Shown here: piece after piece, positions 33,411 to 46,143 of the stretch
Layout: every line of letters begins with the position of its first letter
How positions within the stretch are numbered: position 1 is the stretch's first letter
Source of the DNA: Varanus komodoensis
Lineage: Eukaryota > Chordata > Lepidosauria > Squamata > Varanidae
Length of the DNA: 64,000 nucleotides
Assembly (NCBI RefSeq): GCF_004798865.1
Contig: NW_025335505.1
Coordinates: 12,919,564-12,983,563 of the forward strand
Direction: 5' to 3'
The notes under the pieces: generated by a model
The model's database searches: none
Told to the model about the DNA's origin: nothing
What the model saw: the letters and a program-made list of their open reading frames with translations, nothing else
Made by a program: the position numbers and the translations under genes

Positions 33411-33854
33411 TGAATAATGGGTGGTTAGGCAAATGGGAAAAGAGGCATGTGAATTGGGACAGCATGAGGGCCAGATTTGGCCTCCAGAGCTGAGGTTCTT
33501 ATTTCTGGCATGAATAAATGGAAATAAGACACACCAAACTCTCTGGGACTTATTTCCAAGGAAACAGGAACATACTCTGAGGCTGCAAATCCTGTGGATG
33601 CTTATCTAATAGCAAGCTCCACAAAATACCATGTGAGTTACTACTATGAAACAAAATGGGCTTCATGCCTCTTAGAAAGTGATGCCATCAATTTCACCTT
33701 CCCTGAGTTCAGATATAGAATTGGACAGACACAAAATAAATAGCAATACTCTTGTAGCTTCAGCTCTTGAACAAATATAAGACAAATTCTCTGTATACCC
33801 TGAATAATTACTGTTGCTGAAAGAAAATGAAGAACTACTATATCCACTCTATCC
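33411..33854. other. Possible old interspersed repeat, otherwise unrecognised
   Basis: 33525-33600, read on the minus strand (ATTTGCAGCCTCAGAGTATG then GGAAATAAGTCCCAGAG), matches a very common amniote motif of the GATTGCAGCC...AAGTAAGTCCCATTG type. I cannot name the family. Confidence 0.35.
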
Positions 33855-33945
33855 ACTGCTGCTATGTAATGTAAGCTGCCCAGAGAGCCTCACGCCTATG
33901 GGTGCAGCATATAAATGAAAGAATAAATAAATAAATATTAATCTG
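33855..33945 (+). repeat. L2-type LINE or SINE 3' tail
   Basis: GTAAGCTGCCCAGAGAGCCT, GCAGCATATAAATG and (AAAT)n form the same stem-loop tail seen at 19690, 58100 and, in antisense, 34160. No coding part is attached. Confidence 0.65.
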
Positions 33946-34139
33946 CAAGCCAGAATCAGGTAAAAGCTGGGTGAAGCCAAATTGTATTGTTCCAGTGCGT
34001 CTCATCTGTGAAAGAGAATGATAGAAGCAAATTCACTAAAGCCAACAACAACCCTAAAAATTGGAGCAATAACTGAAGTTTCTTGTGCCCTGATTCATAA
34101 AATCAACACCCAATCCCACATTCCCAACTATATGGAATA

Positions 34140-34214
34140 TTATTTATTTTATTTTATTTATTAAAACATTTCTATGCTGCCCCTTGCCGTAGCCTCGGGG
34201 CAGCTCACAACATA
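34140..34214 (-). repeat. L2-type LINE or SINE 3' tail, antisense
   Basis: (TTTA)-rich start, then arms GCTGCCCC and GGGGCAGC (a perfect stem), then CTCACAACAT. It is the reverse of the usual tail. Confidence 0.65.
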
Positions 34215-34330
34215 AGGGCAGCTCACAACATAAAATGTTGTGAAGCTACATATTATAAAATGATATGAAGCTACATATTGTGAAGCTACATATTGTGAAG
34301 CTACATATTATAAAATGAAGCTACATCTTT
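34195..34330 (+). repeat. Small tandem array grown at a LINE tail
   Basis: GGGCAGCTCACAACATAA is duplicated first. Then a 15-nt unit, TGTGAAGCTACATAT, repeats three times with variants, interleaved with TATAAAATGA. It looks like local replication slippage at the inner edge of the antisense tail. Confidence 0.8.
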
Positions 34331-35169
34331 TTGGAAAGACAGCCATCAAAAGGAGGTATGTGTGTGGTGGAGAGAGAATTATTGGGACCATGGCATGAAC
34401 AGAGGTCTTTTACCTCTTTCTCTGCCCCCATTCCAGCTTCCTCTTGGTTATTATTAGCCCTAGAAAGGTCAAATCGTGGCATTAAGGGTTTTTTCTTTCT
34501 TTTTGCTTGCTTTTAAGAACAATTCTATATATGCTTGGACAGAAAAAGTCCTACAATTCCCAGCTTTTCCCAGCCAGCCAAATATACATAGGATTGCCTT
34601 CTAAGCCTTTGAAGTGCCTTCTTCCATAAATATTCACAGCTCTAGGGTACAACTGGAGCCAAGAAATGACAAGAAAGACAAGATCCTGCATGGCACTGTT
34701 CTGATGACTGTAGGAAATACACTTTGGGGGTGTCAACATAAAAGCTGTAACAGTATGAAGGGAGAACTGAAATCAGCTTGAAAGGAGTACGTTTTGGGCT
34801 GGAACCAGGAAGCAATTAAGGTCCACACCTGCTGCTTCTGGCTTGGAGAGAAGGAGGTCATAGCCTGAGAGAGCACTGTAGAAAATCCTCTTTTATGAAA
34901 AAGAAGTTAGAAGCTTGATTATAAACCAGAGTTTCAGATGCATTTCTGATTGTACAAAATATAGTCTACCAACTTTGAAACAAATCCAAAGTTAGTCCTA
35001 TATAGGGAAGATCCATTGAAGTGAAAGGGGCTTGTTAGTTATGATTGAAGTCTCATTCATATTTTGATCAACAAATGTCTGTTGTTCACACTTGATTGTC
35101 AAAAGGAAGAAGCACTCAACTATCACAGGGATAATTTGGCTTTTATAGTGTGCCAAAGATTTTTGGAAG
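34331..35169. other. No recognised feature
   Basis: 34545-34582 holds a string like the foldback family (CTACAATTCCCAGC...CCCAGCCAGCC), too short to call. Otherwise unidentified. Confidence 0.35.
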
Positions 35170-36250
35170 AAGTTGAGTCTAGGCTTTATGAATAGCAAAG
35201 TCTTTAACTGAGTATGTCACAAGAACCAATGGATGATTCTGGAAGAAATGGGTGCACCCCAGCACTTGACTGGGTACATGTATAACTTGTTTCCTGGAAA
35301 GAATATTAGGACAGAATATAGAGAAACAGAATCGTTTCCTATAAGCAGAGGTGTCAGACAAAGGTGGATTTTATTTCCCTATCTGTTCAATCTGTATGTA
35401 TATGTAGAACATATCATAAGGAAAGCTGGATTAGGATCAGAGAAAGGAGTCAAAACTGGGAGAAGCATTAATAATTTTAAATATGTAAATTATACTATAT
35501 TACTGGCAGACAGCAGAAATTAACTGAAACAATTCCTAATGAAATTGAAAGAATAACATACAAAAGCAGGACTGCAGCTGAACATTAAGGAAACAAAAAT
35601 TATGTCTACAGATGAATGACAGAACTTTAATCTCAACACTGCAGAAATTGCAACTGTGAACAATTTTGCATACTTTGGCTAAATTATCAATTCAAATGGA
35701 GTCTGTAGCTGAGAAATTAGAGGAAGACTGAGACTGTAAGGGCAGCAATGAAGGAAATAGAAAACATAACTAAACGAAAGGATGTTTCAGTAGAAACCAA
35801 GGCCAAGATTATCCACACTATTGTATTCCTGGTAATTATATAGGACTGTGAAATCTGGACAGTGAAGAAAGCTGACAGGAAAAGGATTCAATACAATTCA
35901 ATACATTTGTAACATGGTGCTGGAGGGGAACTTCATGAATACTTGTACTGACAGAAAGATGAAAAAGTGGGTCCTGAATCAAATCAAGTAAGAACTTCTC
36001 CTAGAAGCAAAAAGATAAAACTATACTTTGGATAAATAATGAGAAAGCAAGACTCATTGGAGAAGTCAGTAATGATAAGGGGAGAAGATGAAGGCCAAAT
36101 ATGAGATTGCTCAATTCTATAAAGAAAGCCACAGTCTTGAGTTTACAAGAGCTAAGCAGGCTTCCCAAGGACAAGATATTTTGGAGAACACTCATTCATA
36201 GGGTCTCCATAAGTCAGAGAGAAGTTGGTGGCATGTAACAACAACAACAC
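35170..36250 (+). mobile_element. RTE-clade LINE, sense, decayed
   Basis: The plus frame from 35233 stays open for 96 codons: MILEEMGAPQHLTGYMYNLF, then RTEYRETESFPISRGVRQ (compare GVRQGCILSPCLFNLYAEYIMRNAGL) and INNFKYVNYTILLADS. The catalytic YADD box is here YVNY, so the enzyme is dead. Downstream are relics of MKEIENITKRKDVSVETKAKIIHTI (about 35750-35820), CEIWTVKKADRK and the C-terminal region. The 3' end GGTGGCATGTAACAACAACA is a CAA-type tail. It runs in parallel with the copy at 15020-16184 and starts slightly later. Multiple frame changes follow the first open part. Confidence 0.85.
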
Positions 36251-39200
36251 ATTCTACATGGGATAAGCATTGCATAATACCCAAAACTGTAGTTTGGCCC
36301 AAATTTAAGCACTTCAGGCTATACTGCTATACATACTTAGCCAGGAATAAATCTCAGTGGACTCAGGAGGAATTTCTCTGCAAGTTTCTCCTATTGAGGT
36401 TAAAGAAAATAGTAATTTATGCCGTGTACACATCACTTTTCCTCTGAGGATCTAAAGGCAGGGCACATGGTTTGACATACCAACCCTGTGAATTGGTTTA
36501 GGTTGAGTGACCGAACCAGTGCCATTTAGAAAGTCCTGTGGCTGAAGGCCAATTTACCTGGGCTTTCCTCACTGTTATTCTAGCACTATAGTCCAGTGTG
36601 GTGTTGGGAAGATGCACTTTGCTAATGATGGATAAAATCCCATTTTCCCACTTCAATTATATTACTGCTTCTTTAAAAGTTCAATAAATTGTTCATTCCA
36701 ACATGTGATCTGCTGTAAAGCATTGAAATTGCCAAGTAATTTATACAAGTGTGCCCTTAAACCAATATATTTGATTTATTTTGATTGGGAGTTGACTTAT
36801 TGTGGGTTACTATGTATTTCTTCACATGTGTGTTTTGTGTTTGTGTCATATGAAGCAAACACATGATGAGTAATTAAGATTAGTAGAAAGACTTTGTCAA
36901 AGTCTCATTTAGTCTGAATCATCGCATGTCAAGATATAAAGCTGGAAAGCCCATGTTACCTTGCATTTCACTTTCATGGGTTATAAACTAGAGCATTGAA
37001 AAAAGGTGTTGTTGCACATAGGAAATGTTATATGCTGCTTGTATTTTTAAAAAGGAATGATAACTACAGAATGTTCGCAGTTTGCATCGGACAGAGAGTT
37101 TAATCAGTGCTGCTGATCCCTTGGGTTAATTTATTTTTAGTCCTTCATAAGAGTTAGAATTTTATTTACCTCATCACGGTGAGTAAAACTCTGCCAGGGT
37201 GCAAGGAATTTCTTCCAGGGTTAATTGTTAATTTGTTGTCATGGCATTTTTTTCTTCTCTAAATAGCTTTGCTTTTCAGCTAAACAAAAATCACCCTGCT
37301 TGCTAATAAAAAGACTGTCCAAGAAAGGACTGAACTTATTGTTCAGTTCTCAGTTTTCCCCCATGGTTCAATTTCAGTGTCATATGCATCTCTGCTGGCT
37401 TTGGACATTGTATGACTTAATACACTGTTTCTGTCTGAGTCTTAAATAATCAGTCTTTGAAAGAAGCTGTTAATGAGATAGTCATGGTATGAAATGTTGC
37501 CTGGAATCAAGATTCAGCACTCTTTCTCATTGCCCTGGCACCAATCCTCATGATTCTTGACAGATCACCTAAACATCTGGCAAATACTCAAGTCCTCCTC
37601 AAGACCTCAAGCATTAAGCCATAGCTATTGGGAAGCATAAATATGAAATAAATAAATGCTAAACACTACGAAATCTGTGAAAGATCATTTCCTAAATTCA
37701 TGATCATTTTCTTGACTTTTCTCCTTTACCTGACAAACACACATGTGATTATGGACAATTCAGGATCATTCGCTCTATTATTTCTGAAACAGATTTTTTT
37801 TTTTTTCAGAAGGACAGATGCAGGCAGTTGTGATGACTGAAAACTAGTTTAAGGATTTTTATTGTGAGGCATGGTAGTGCAGGAAGAATGGACATTTCAT
37901 GGTCCCATCTTTGCCCTTACCTGAAGCATGATTGAATCACTGGGAAATTTTGCCCAAGGAGTAGAAATTGGACCTCTCATTTGCTGAACTGTGCTCTTTC
38001 CTTGTCTAATTCTCACACTCATCAGTATTTTGGAGAAAGGAAACAATAATATGTTATTTATAGAGGGAACATAATGTTTGAGTATCAATGAAGCCTAATT
38101 CTCCCTAAGAATGGAATGGCAGACCAGTTTACCATGGGAACCACAAAAGTGATATGAAGATGCCCAGGTCTACTAGTACTTCATCCAGTTATGATGCATA
38201 TCTCTAATTTCAAGGCCTGGTTCTGGCATTTAAATCACCAAATTCAACTGACAAGGTTTTGAGAAATTTTACAATTTCTTCAATTCTCTCTCCTGAAATT
38301 GTTTGTGTGCATGCTTTATTAAACTTGCTTACTTGAACAAACTGAAATGTAGAGTTCCATTTCTTCACCAGCATATCTCCTCATGAAAACACCACCGATC
38401 CACTTCCTTCCAGAAATAAGTTCTCCCTTTTTGAATTGCTTCATAAATGCCAATTTCTGTTACATGCATGGTGGGAGCTGATTTGCAACAGAATTTGCAG
38501 GACATAAGAGAATTGGCAGGGGTTGAAGTGTCCTATTGGATTCTGCTCTTAATTTCTTAGAGGAATGTTTAGCATGTCATTTCTTTTGAAGAGAGAGTGA
38601 AATACTAATACTGGAATTGGTTCTGTAAGGGTTAAAACATTGTTTTTAGTACCTCAGATGTTCAGGGGAGAAATACAGGCACAAAAGGAGATGGGCACCA
38701 TTGAGCCCAACTCCTGCAGTAGTTATGGCACACAAACACGCACACATGATAATTTAACTTTAATTAAGCAGGCCTACAAGTCTTCATATTTCTAACAAAA
38801 GCTATGATAGCACAATTCTTGCATTCACAATTGGAAATAGACTTATCAGCAGCTACCATTTCTTTTAATGTAACTAAACCAAGAATTTATTGTTGTGAAA
38901 TATTAGAACAACATGATGTGAATTAGAGACTTGTTTACATTTTGTGATGGGCTCTATGAGTCTCTTCATTATTTTATTCATGATATTATCCCCATCTATT
39001 ATTCTCAAGTGTAATGGAAATTTTAGTTCAAGCAAATGAGGCTATAAAGAAACACAGCTTTTAATTCATGCTAAACTCTGTTCTCCTTAGTGATAACCAG
39101 GCTTGGCTGAAATAGTAAGGGAAGTCATGACCAGACTTGGCTGGTATTTTAGGAGAAGCCATAAGATGTAATTATCCTAACTCTTGGGCTTCTTCCACAG

Positions 39201-40432
39201 CTTACTTCAACATGCACAAAGAAGCCTAGCATGGCCGAACCTTTCTATAAAATCCCAAAGGTTCTTGATGCGGTGGGTGTTGTTTTCATTGACAGCTCCA
39301 TTGGAGACATTTGGCAATGAGGTACAGTGCCCCAAGGATTCCCTGGAGCATATTAGGGTATTACATCCTATTCTGTGGCATTCAGTACATGTTTTCCCCA
39401 TTTTATTTTCCATACTGGAGGAAACAGGTATAAAAGAAGGGTTCTGGCCTGACCCAGGGAAAGCCCTCAGTTAATTCTAAGCTTCTGAGAGAGGCAGGAA
39501 GAGGCAAAGCACTTCCCTTCCTACACTTGAAGCCTCCATTTGTTTTGTGAATTTGTCTGGAACACCCAGAAATCAATGTCTGCTAAGTGTGCTTTGAAAG
39601 TGCTTTTGCCTCTACCTGCAGCTTTGGTCCTAGTTCAGATATCAGTAAATATAAAAAAAACTTTGACACATTGTTAATGTCCGTACTCAGATTTCCAGAT
39701 CCCTGCTTAGGCTGCTGTGTTATGACTGTAAATCATTTGTGACTCAGAATAAAGTGAGCATTGTAATGTGTTCAGACTGCTTTCCTACAGATTCTCAGTC
39801 TCTTACAGATGCTGCTTGTACCAGCAGTTATGTTGGCTCCAGGTTTCTGAGGTCCCTTGAACAAGGCATCCTCAATGGACCGTCCCAGAGTGAGTCTAGT
39901 TTCTCATTGCCCTTGTTACTAGTTTATATTGCTTTTCCCCTTTCTCACCATTGCAATCATATGCTTGCTTGACAAGCACATAGCATTAGCATTCCTGCAC
40001 TGAGTCACCACTCCTGTCTGGGCCAGAGGAAGAATTAGGTGAACAAGCAGGTTGCAGTGGTGAAGAGAAGCAAAACCTCCAAGGGATTGTTGACAGTGGG
40101 ACCCTACTGGGTCACACCAGTCCTGCCCATCAGAATTATATTTCTCTCCTGCTAGAAGATGGGGAAATGGAGAAGTTGGGGTTAATGAGCAGGCAAAGCT
40201 TTTGTCTTGCTCAATAGTTTGGAGCACTCAAAACATATCATACCATTTAGAATTTACAAATGAATAGGAGAGCTTGAAGAAATGAGTCTTGCCAAATTTC
40301 TGTATGAAATGGATTAATCTGCACCTCTCAGAATAAAATGTGGTTCGAAAGTTAGCTATCTGGCATTTTTGCAGTTGTTGTGCAGTTCTTGGAGATTTAA
40401 ATTGGAGGTTTACATTGACCTGAGAGAACTAG
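36251..40432. other. Mostly unrecognised sequence
   Basis: The largest quiet block, about 4 kb. 36335-36375 (CAGGAATAAATCTCAGTGGA) may be a piece of an old repeat. 39095-39165 holds two imperfect ~35-bp tandem copies based on ACCAGGCTTGGCTG. Nothing else is identified. Confidence 0.4.
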
Positions 40433-40466
40433 CAAAATAAAAATAAAAATAAAAATAAAAATAAAT
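40433..40466. repeat. (AAAAT)n simple repeat
   Basis: About six pentanucleotide units. Confidence 0.9.
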
Positions 40467-41040
40467 CCTTGGGAAAGCCCTCTAACATATTACTTCTCAT
40501 CCCTGTACCAAAGCCCTGGGACTGGAGCATCCTCCTCAAACTATTCGTTGTGATTAGAAACTAGAGCTACCAGTGACAAAACTACTCCCTTCTCCTCTCT
40601 TCCTATTCTGCTGTTTTCCTTATATCACTAAGATAAACTCAAGGAAATTTTTTTTGCAGATTCACTGTTTGTGTTGAATCTGAATTGTGAAGAAGTTTCA
40701 GGAAACTTCAGATTTGTGGGCAGTCTGCTTTGGAACAGTCTTGCTTTGATTAAAAGATTCCCTCATCTTCCAAATCAACCAGTTGGTTCTTTTGAATCTA
40801 AATCACACTTCTAAATTAGATACACCTAAAAGGATCATATGCCCCTTCAAACCTTTTCAAAGCACAAATGATCCTGAATTCAGCTCAGTAAACCTTGTTT
40901 CATCTGTATTTGTTAATAACTTTTTTTCAACTAAGAATTAGAAAAGGAAGCAAGTTTTTAACTTTAGATGGGAACCAGTAAGAGGAATTGTCAGTTTATC
41001 TTACTGTCTGAACTAGTATCCACATGTTGTCATTCATGCG
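40467..41040. other. No recognised feature
   Basis: Unidentified AT-rich sequence. Confidence 0.4.
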
Positions 41041-41280
41041 GAGAGCCAGTGTGGTGTAGTGGTTAAGAGCATGGAACTGGGACTCAGATGATCTGAGTTC
41101 TAGTCTCCGCTCAGCCATGGAGCCAACTGCGTGACTTTGGGCCAGTCACAGACTCTCAGCCCAACCTGCCTCACAGGGTTGTTGTTGTGGGGATAATATG
41201 GAGGAGGAGATGTAAGCTGCCTTGAGCCCTTTGTAGGAAAAAGGCAGGATATAAATTGAAAAATAAATAAATAAATAAAT
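41041..41280 (+). mobile_element. Sauria-type SINE, full length, sense
   Basis: The best complete copy in the window. The head is GAGAGCCAGTGTGGTGTAGT with A-box GGTGTAGTGG and a B-box-like GAGTTCTAGTC. The body is CTCAGCCATGGAGCCAACTG, GGGCCAGTCACAGACTCTC, CTCACAGGGTTGTTGTTGTG and GATGTAAGCTGCCTTGAG. The tail is GGATATAAATTG with (AAAT)n. Transcription would be by RNA polymerase III from the internal boxes; mobilisation is by a LINE that recognises the tail. I found no convincing target-site duplication. Confidence 0.92.
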
Positions 41281-42544
41281 TCAGTTAAGGGAGGAAAAAT
41301 AAGAAAAATTGCTGAAGAACTAATTCTTTGTTATTTACATTTTTCTGGGTTTCCTAATTTTTAAAATAATTTGTTTATGGTTTGAAAGTATCTGCTAGCA
41401 TACTTCAAATAGGCAGTATTAGAAACTTTTCCATATATTCCAAGGATTAAAAATGCAACATATGAATAGCTTCCAAATGAAATCATAAATATATTACCAG
41501 GTTAAAAAAAGCCTAAGTAGCATAAGGGTACTTAGATGCCCTTTAATGTCTGCTGTGATATCTGTTGTGTCTTATTGGCATTTTCAGCAACGCTGAAAAT
41601 GGCGGTATAATGTCACATTTCAGTAATTTACTACTGTTGTAAGGGCAGCAGTATATGGAGTCTACATATCTATATACATAACATTCTCAGGCATCTGCAC
41701 AGTTTTATATTGCATTGGTTTATCAAAGGGTTTCAAGGTAAGAAAATTCAAAAGTGGTTTACCATTACCTTCTTGTGCACAGCATTAACAAAACTTCACT
41801 TGAGCATCACTGTCATTTGGAGATGTGTGAGGCATCTGTTCTGGGGATGGGAATCCACCAGATACCCTGGGCTCAGCTCCTGGACTCTGGCCTATTTCCT
41901 GTGGATACGATTTCTTGGTGAGCATGCTGAGTATTTGTATGGTGCTTGCCAGAAAGTGAGCCCAGTGTGACCACTGCACAGGTAGTCACAATCCTTTTCC
42001 ATGCACATGATTTGCAGACTTTGCTTGTGATTTATGTGATGTGGAAGAGGGTCGCTGGTTATGTAACCAGGAATCCACGAGTGTTTGCAGGCTTCCTCAC
42101 AGCTAGCTTTGTAAGACAGGGAGGACTACAAGAAGAAATACACAACTGAAGAGGGGTGTATTCCATGGGGTTTTGTCACAACACTGCTGTCACTTTCAAC
42201 TACTGCTTGCTGCCCAGTAGCTGCTCTTCTGGAGTTGATCTGCCCCATCACCATTAGTGATATGCATTCTCTTTCGCTCATTTGTCTGCTATTCTTGAGC
42301 AGGACAACTTAGTCTGATGTCTCTGCCTTAATCTTTCTTAAGTGTTTTATGTGCATAGAAGTAAAATATATACGTATACTAAGACATTTGGCTTACTCAT
42401 GCTAAATGCTACTCATACACACATGATCTGACTTACAAATTCAATTCAAAGATGTTGTCAGGAATGGATCTCATTTTTATTCTGTTACATATCTGAACCT
42501 GTAGATATTCTCATGCTCAGTAGTAACTAAACTACTGTCATATT
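41281..42544. other. No recognised feature
   Basis: Overlapping short frames at 41710-42149 have no recognisable product. No repeat is identified. Confidence 0.4.
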
Positions 42545-42590
42545 CTGCTGCCTTGAGACTATGGTAGTAGTTTGCATATAAAGGGAAGTA

Positions 42591-42625
<35 letters not shown>

Positions 42626-42627
42626 AT
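42545..42627 (+). repeat. LINE/SINE tail fragment with long (AAAT)n
   Basis: CTGCTGCCTTGAGACTATGG and GTATAAATAAAT precede about nine AAAT units (42590-42627). Only the 3' tail is present. Confidence 0.65.
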
Positions 42628-44832
42628 ATTCGAGGTCTTTGAATTAGGGATGTACTCCAATACTAGTATTAAAATGAATAAAATTCAATATCTTTGCTTG
42701 TATTCTAAAACTATACATGGAATACAGTCAAGAAAACAATGCAACAGCTCTTCCTGAGCTTCCTTGTTCTTAAGTCAGGTTAGGGCAATGGAGCTTTCAA
42801 AATATAATCACTCTGAAACACCAGCATGAAATGGTGATATTCCATTGTCTAGCGGCACTTGGCCCTCTCTGGTCAAAGAACCTACTTCCCAGAAATTTGT
42901 TTTCAGTTGTTCCACATCACCCTGGAAGACCTAAATTACAGGTGGAAATCACTGCTATAAAGCACAGGTGAAAGAGAATTTTGGAACAACAGATATCCAT
43001 AACTGGCATTAAATTCTGCTGATTAGTCCAAGAATTTTTCCAGAGAATTTGTGTAAGCACACATTGTTCCCAATTTATCACAAAGCCTCTGAGTGGTTTT
43101 GCTGTTTTCACAACACAACAAGGCCATATCCTTGCATCAATACCCTGTTGCCAAATGAGCTTCTCTTCTGCCTTGAGCAACTTATTCATGTTGTGTGTGT
43201 GAGAGAGTGTGTTTGTGGCTGCTAAGGCATATGAATTAGTAAAGAAATGATTTCAACAATGAACATAACACATTTGTATAGATGAGGAGACAAGACAAGG
43301 CAGGCAGTGGAAACATTTTGAGGGCAGTAAAGTGAGACACATAATTTGAATGAAAAAACTTCAAAGTTCTAAAAGAAAAAAACTATGTTTTTCTAGGGAC
43401 ACATTAGGGGTGGTAATATTCCCAGCCACATACTCCATTTCTTTGGAAGTTAAGATAGCATTTTTTACTCTGAAAGAATTGGTTTCTTCCTGGATTATTT
43501 AGCAAGGGAAGAATTCCTGTGTGAGCAGAGATGATGTCCATGTACATATCCCATTATTTAGTTCATGTTTCATTGCTGGGAATTAAGTGTCTCAAATTTG
43601 AATGGGGGACAAAATGCAGGAAGGCAATATTTGAAGTTTATTTTTGGGCAGAAAATACTCTTGAACAGTAAAAAAAAGTTTAAAATATTCAGAAGATAAG
43701 TTCCTATCTCATGGTTTATGAAAAAGTAGTTGTGTTGGAACATCTCTTTTCTCTTCCACCTGCATTCCCCAAGAGCATATTCTCATACCTACCAAGTTGT
43801 CTGTATAAATAAATACAGAAAGAAATTCTTCTAATAAAAATTGTCACTCAGCTTCTTCCTATACTTGGATGCTTACTTGGGATGAAGAAATAGTAGCTGT
43901 AGTTGCCTTGACAAGATGTAACTCATCACATACTAAAAGAGTTATTTCTTTCATTTATGAATTAACTGATGAATAGTCTAATCTAGAAAACTTGTAATGA
44001 CTGTATCTTTTGGTGCATTTATTATAAAAAACCAGCAAAACAGAGAGTTGAAATGCTGAATTTCCAATATAATGCACTTCAGGACACTTTTCCTCATTAG
44101 AAGCAATTGAAACATATGATGCAAATAGGTCTTTAAAAGATATGTGCATCACTTAAAATTGTACATTTTATCACTTAAAAACCTATTTACCATTGTAAGT
44201 AATTATTAAACAAATAATTGAAATATGCCACTTTTATAAATTTATGTATAAAACAGATATGCATCAGTAGCCATGAAACAACCCAAAACTAACTTAGCTT
44301 TGTCAAAGTTTTCAGGAAATACTCAATACTGCTTCTAACTCTATGGGAAAGCAAAATACTAGTGACTATCACAATTATATATAGAGAACATTTAAGTAGC
44401 TGATTGTTTCTAAATATATTGCCTGAATCTTGGCTGTTAAAGAGGCAGGGAAAACAAATATTTAAAATGATCCTGTTATGACCTAGTGCTTTAATGCTAA
44501 AAAATATGGAATATATACATTTCACAGAGAATCTAACTAAAAAATGGAATGATAAACAATGACATCATTGATCACTCTTGGGGATTACATACTAAGAATT
44601 AGAATTCATGCACCCCCCTTCAATAATTTCTTTTAAAATATCCTTCCTCCTGATTGTACCAACCTGCTTATATAGACCCTACTTAATATCTTGGGCTTCA
44701 CATCCACACTTTAAAATGATTTCATTCAAGTTCCTTTTCTTTTGTTTGTTCTATTTTGTTGTTATGTTCTTTGATTTTCATCATCAATCTGCAGGTAGTT
44801 GTTTCGACATAGAACAAACTGAAAGGACATTT
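42628..44832. other. No recognised feature
   Basis: About 2.2 kb, AT-rich, nothing identified. Confidence 0.4.
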
Positions 44833-44859
44833 CAAAATGTCAATCATTTTGACATTTTG
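44833..44859. repeat. 11-bp perfect inverted repeat, 5-nt loop
   Basis: CAAAATGTCAA (44833-44843) and TTGACATTTTG (44849-44859) pair perfectly around TCATT. Confidence 0.85.
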
Positions 44860-44892
44860 GGACAAGATTGTAGGGATAAATGGTAATAAGAA

Positions 44893-44993
44893 TGAGAGTG
44901 GCAGGAGGAGAATTATGTAAGCTGTTTTGACTTATCTGTAAGAAAAAAGGAAAAGTATAAATCTAATAAATAATAAAAAATCTTAATAAATAA
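44893..44993 (+). mobile_element. Sauria-type SINE, 3' half only
   Basis: GTGGCAGGAGGAGAATTATG, TAAGCTGTTTTGAC, GTATAAATCTAATAAATAAT. It is 5'-truncated and diverged. Confidence 0.75.
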
Positions 44994-45248
44994 AACTATA
45001 CCTGGATGAACACTGATTGTAGCACCTTGTAAACAGGATCCCGTTGGTTACTGGGATCAACAAAAGACATTCTCTTAAACACAGATTTACAGCATATGCA
45101 GGATTCATAAGGATAAAGGACTTTGGATCAAGTAACATTCGGATCCATGTTAGATGTCAAGCCTCTCCTATCTTCCAGGCTTGTGTTCGATTGTAATGTA
45201 CTGCATCCAATGTTCCATCAAAGGATATCTGCTTCCCCTGAACCTGAA

Positions 45249-45466
45249 AGTTAGTGGGGGATAGTGGTTAATAGCATGGGACTGGGACTGAGGCAATCTA
45301 GGTTTGAGGTCCCACTCAGCCATGGAGCTGACTGGGTGATGTCACAGGCTCTCAGCCCAATCTACCTCACTGGATTATTTTTGTGGAGATAAGATTTACA
45401 GCAGCCGAAAGAGAATGATGTAAGCCACTTTGACTTTGTAATAAGAAAAAAGGCAGGATATAAATC
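45249..45466 (+). mobile_element. Sauria-type SINE, nearly full length, diverged
   Basis: The head relic is GGGGGATAGTGGTTAATAGC; the body is CACTCAGCCATGGAGCTGAC, GTCACAGGCTCTCAGCCC and ATGTAAGCCACTTTGAC; the tail is GGCAGGATATAAATCTAAA. A few small deletions (the GACTTTGGGCCA part is shortened) make it older than the copy at 41041. Confidence 0.88.
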
Positions 45467-46143
45467 TAAACCGCCACCACCAGCAGAATTATTGCAATAC
45501 TATCCTTTTTATTTGCTTCATTTTAGATATTTCAATATTAGGGTTAAGATGCAACTTTTAAAAAATTATTTCATTTATTATACTCCTATCATGCAGCTAG
45601 GCAAAGCTGTCTGAACAGTTTACAAAGATTGAAACCTAAACATACAATATGATGAAATCAATGTAAATAAATATATAAGTAAATAAATATCTCAAGCCCT
45701 ATTACAGACTGTAACATATGCTGTCAGCCACCTCAGTTTTTTCCCCCAACAGTAACCAATGTTTGCATTGAACAGTAATATCAAGGACAGCTTGGAAGGT
45801 AGGACATTCTAGCATTTTACCACTTCAGATGGACAGGAAAGGAAACTTGAAGTCCTGCCAGGGTATGATGGCACATAACAATAACAAAAGGCTATTGACC
45901 TCAAAGAAGCAGCTGATGCAGTTCTCTCCCTGCAAGTTGCAGGGGCTGGAGGGATGAGAATGATCTGAGCATGAATCCAAGGATGGAGCTCTTCTGAACT
46001 TCTGTCTGGGAATCTGCACAATCCAAAAGCTCCCTGCATGCTGTCCAGGAAAGAAAGAAAATTTGCATCAAATTTAGATGGAATTATCTAATTATGGGCA
46101 CATGGTAGTTGTGAAGCAACAAAACTGTCTTTCCATTTTCTTG
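45467..46143. other. Possible antisense LINE tail, otherwise unrecognised
   Basis: 45560-45700 begins TTATTTCATTTATTATACTC and could be a worn antisense LINE tail. The rest (45701-46143) is unidentified. Confidence 0.3.

Noticed and set aside
34545-34582. Third copy of the foldback repeat
   Set aside because: Only one short arm-like string is present, too little to call.
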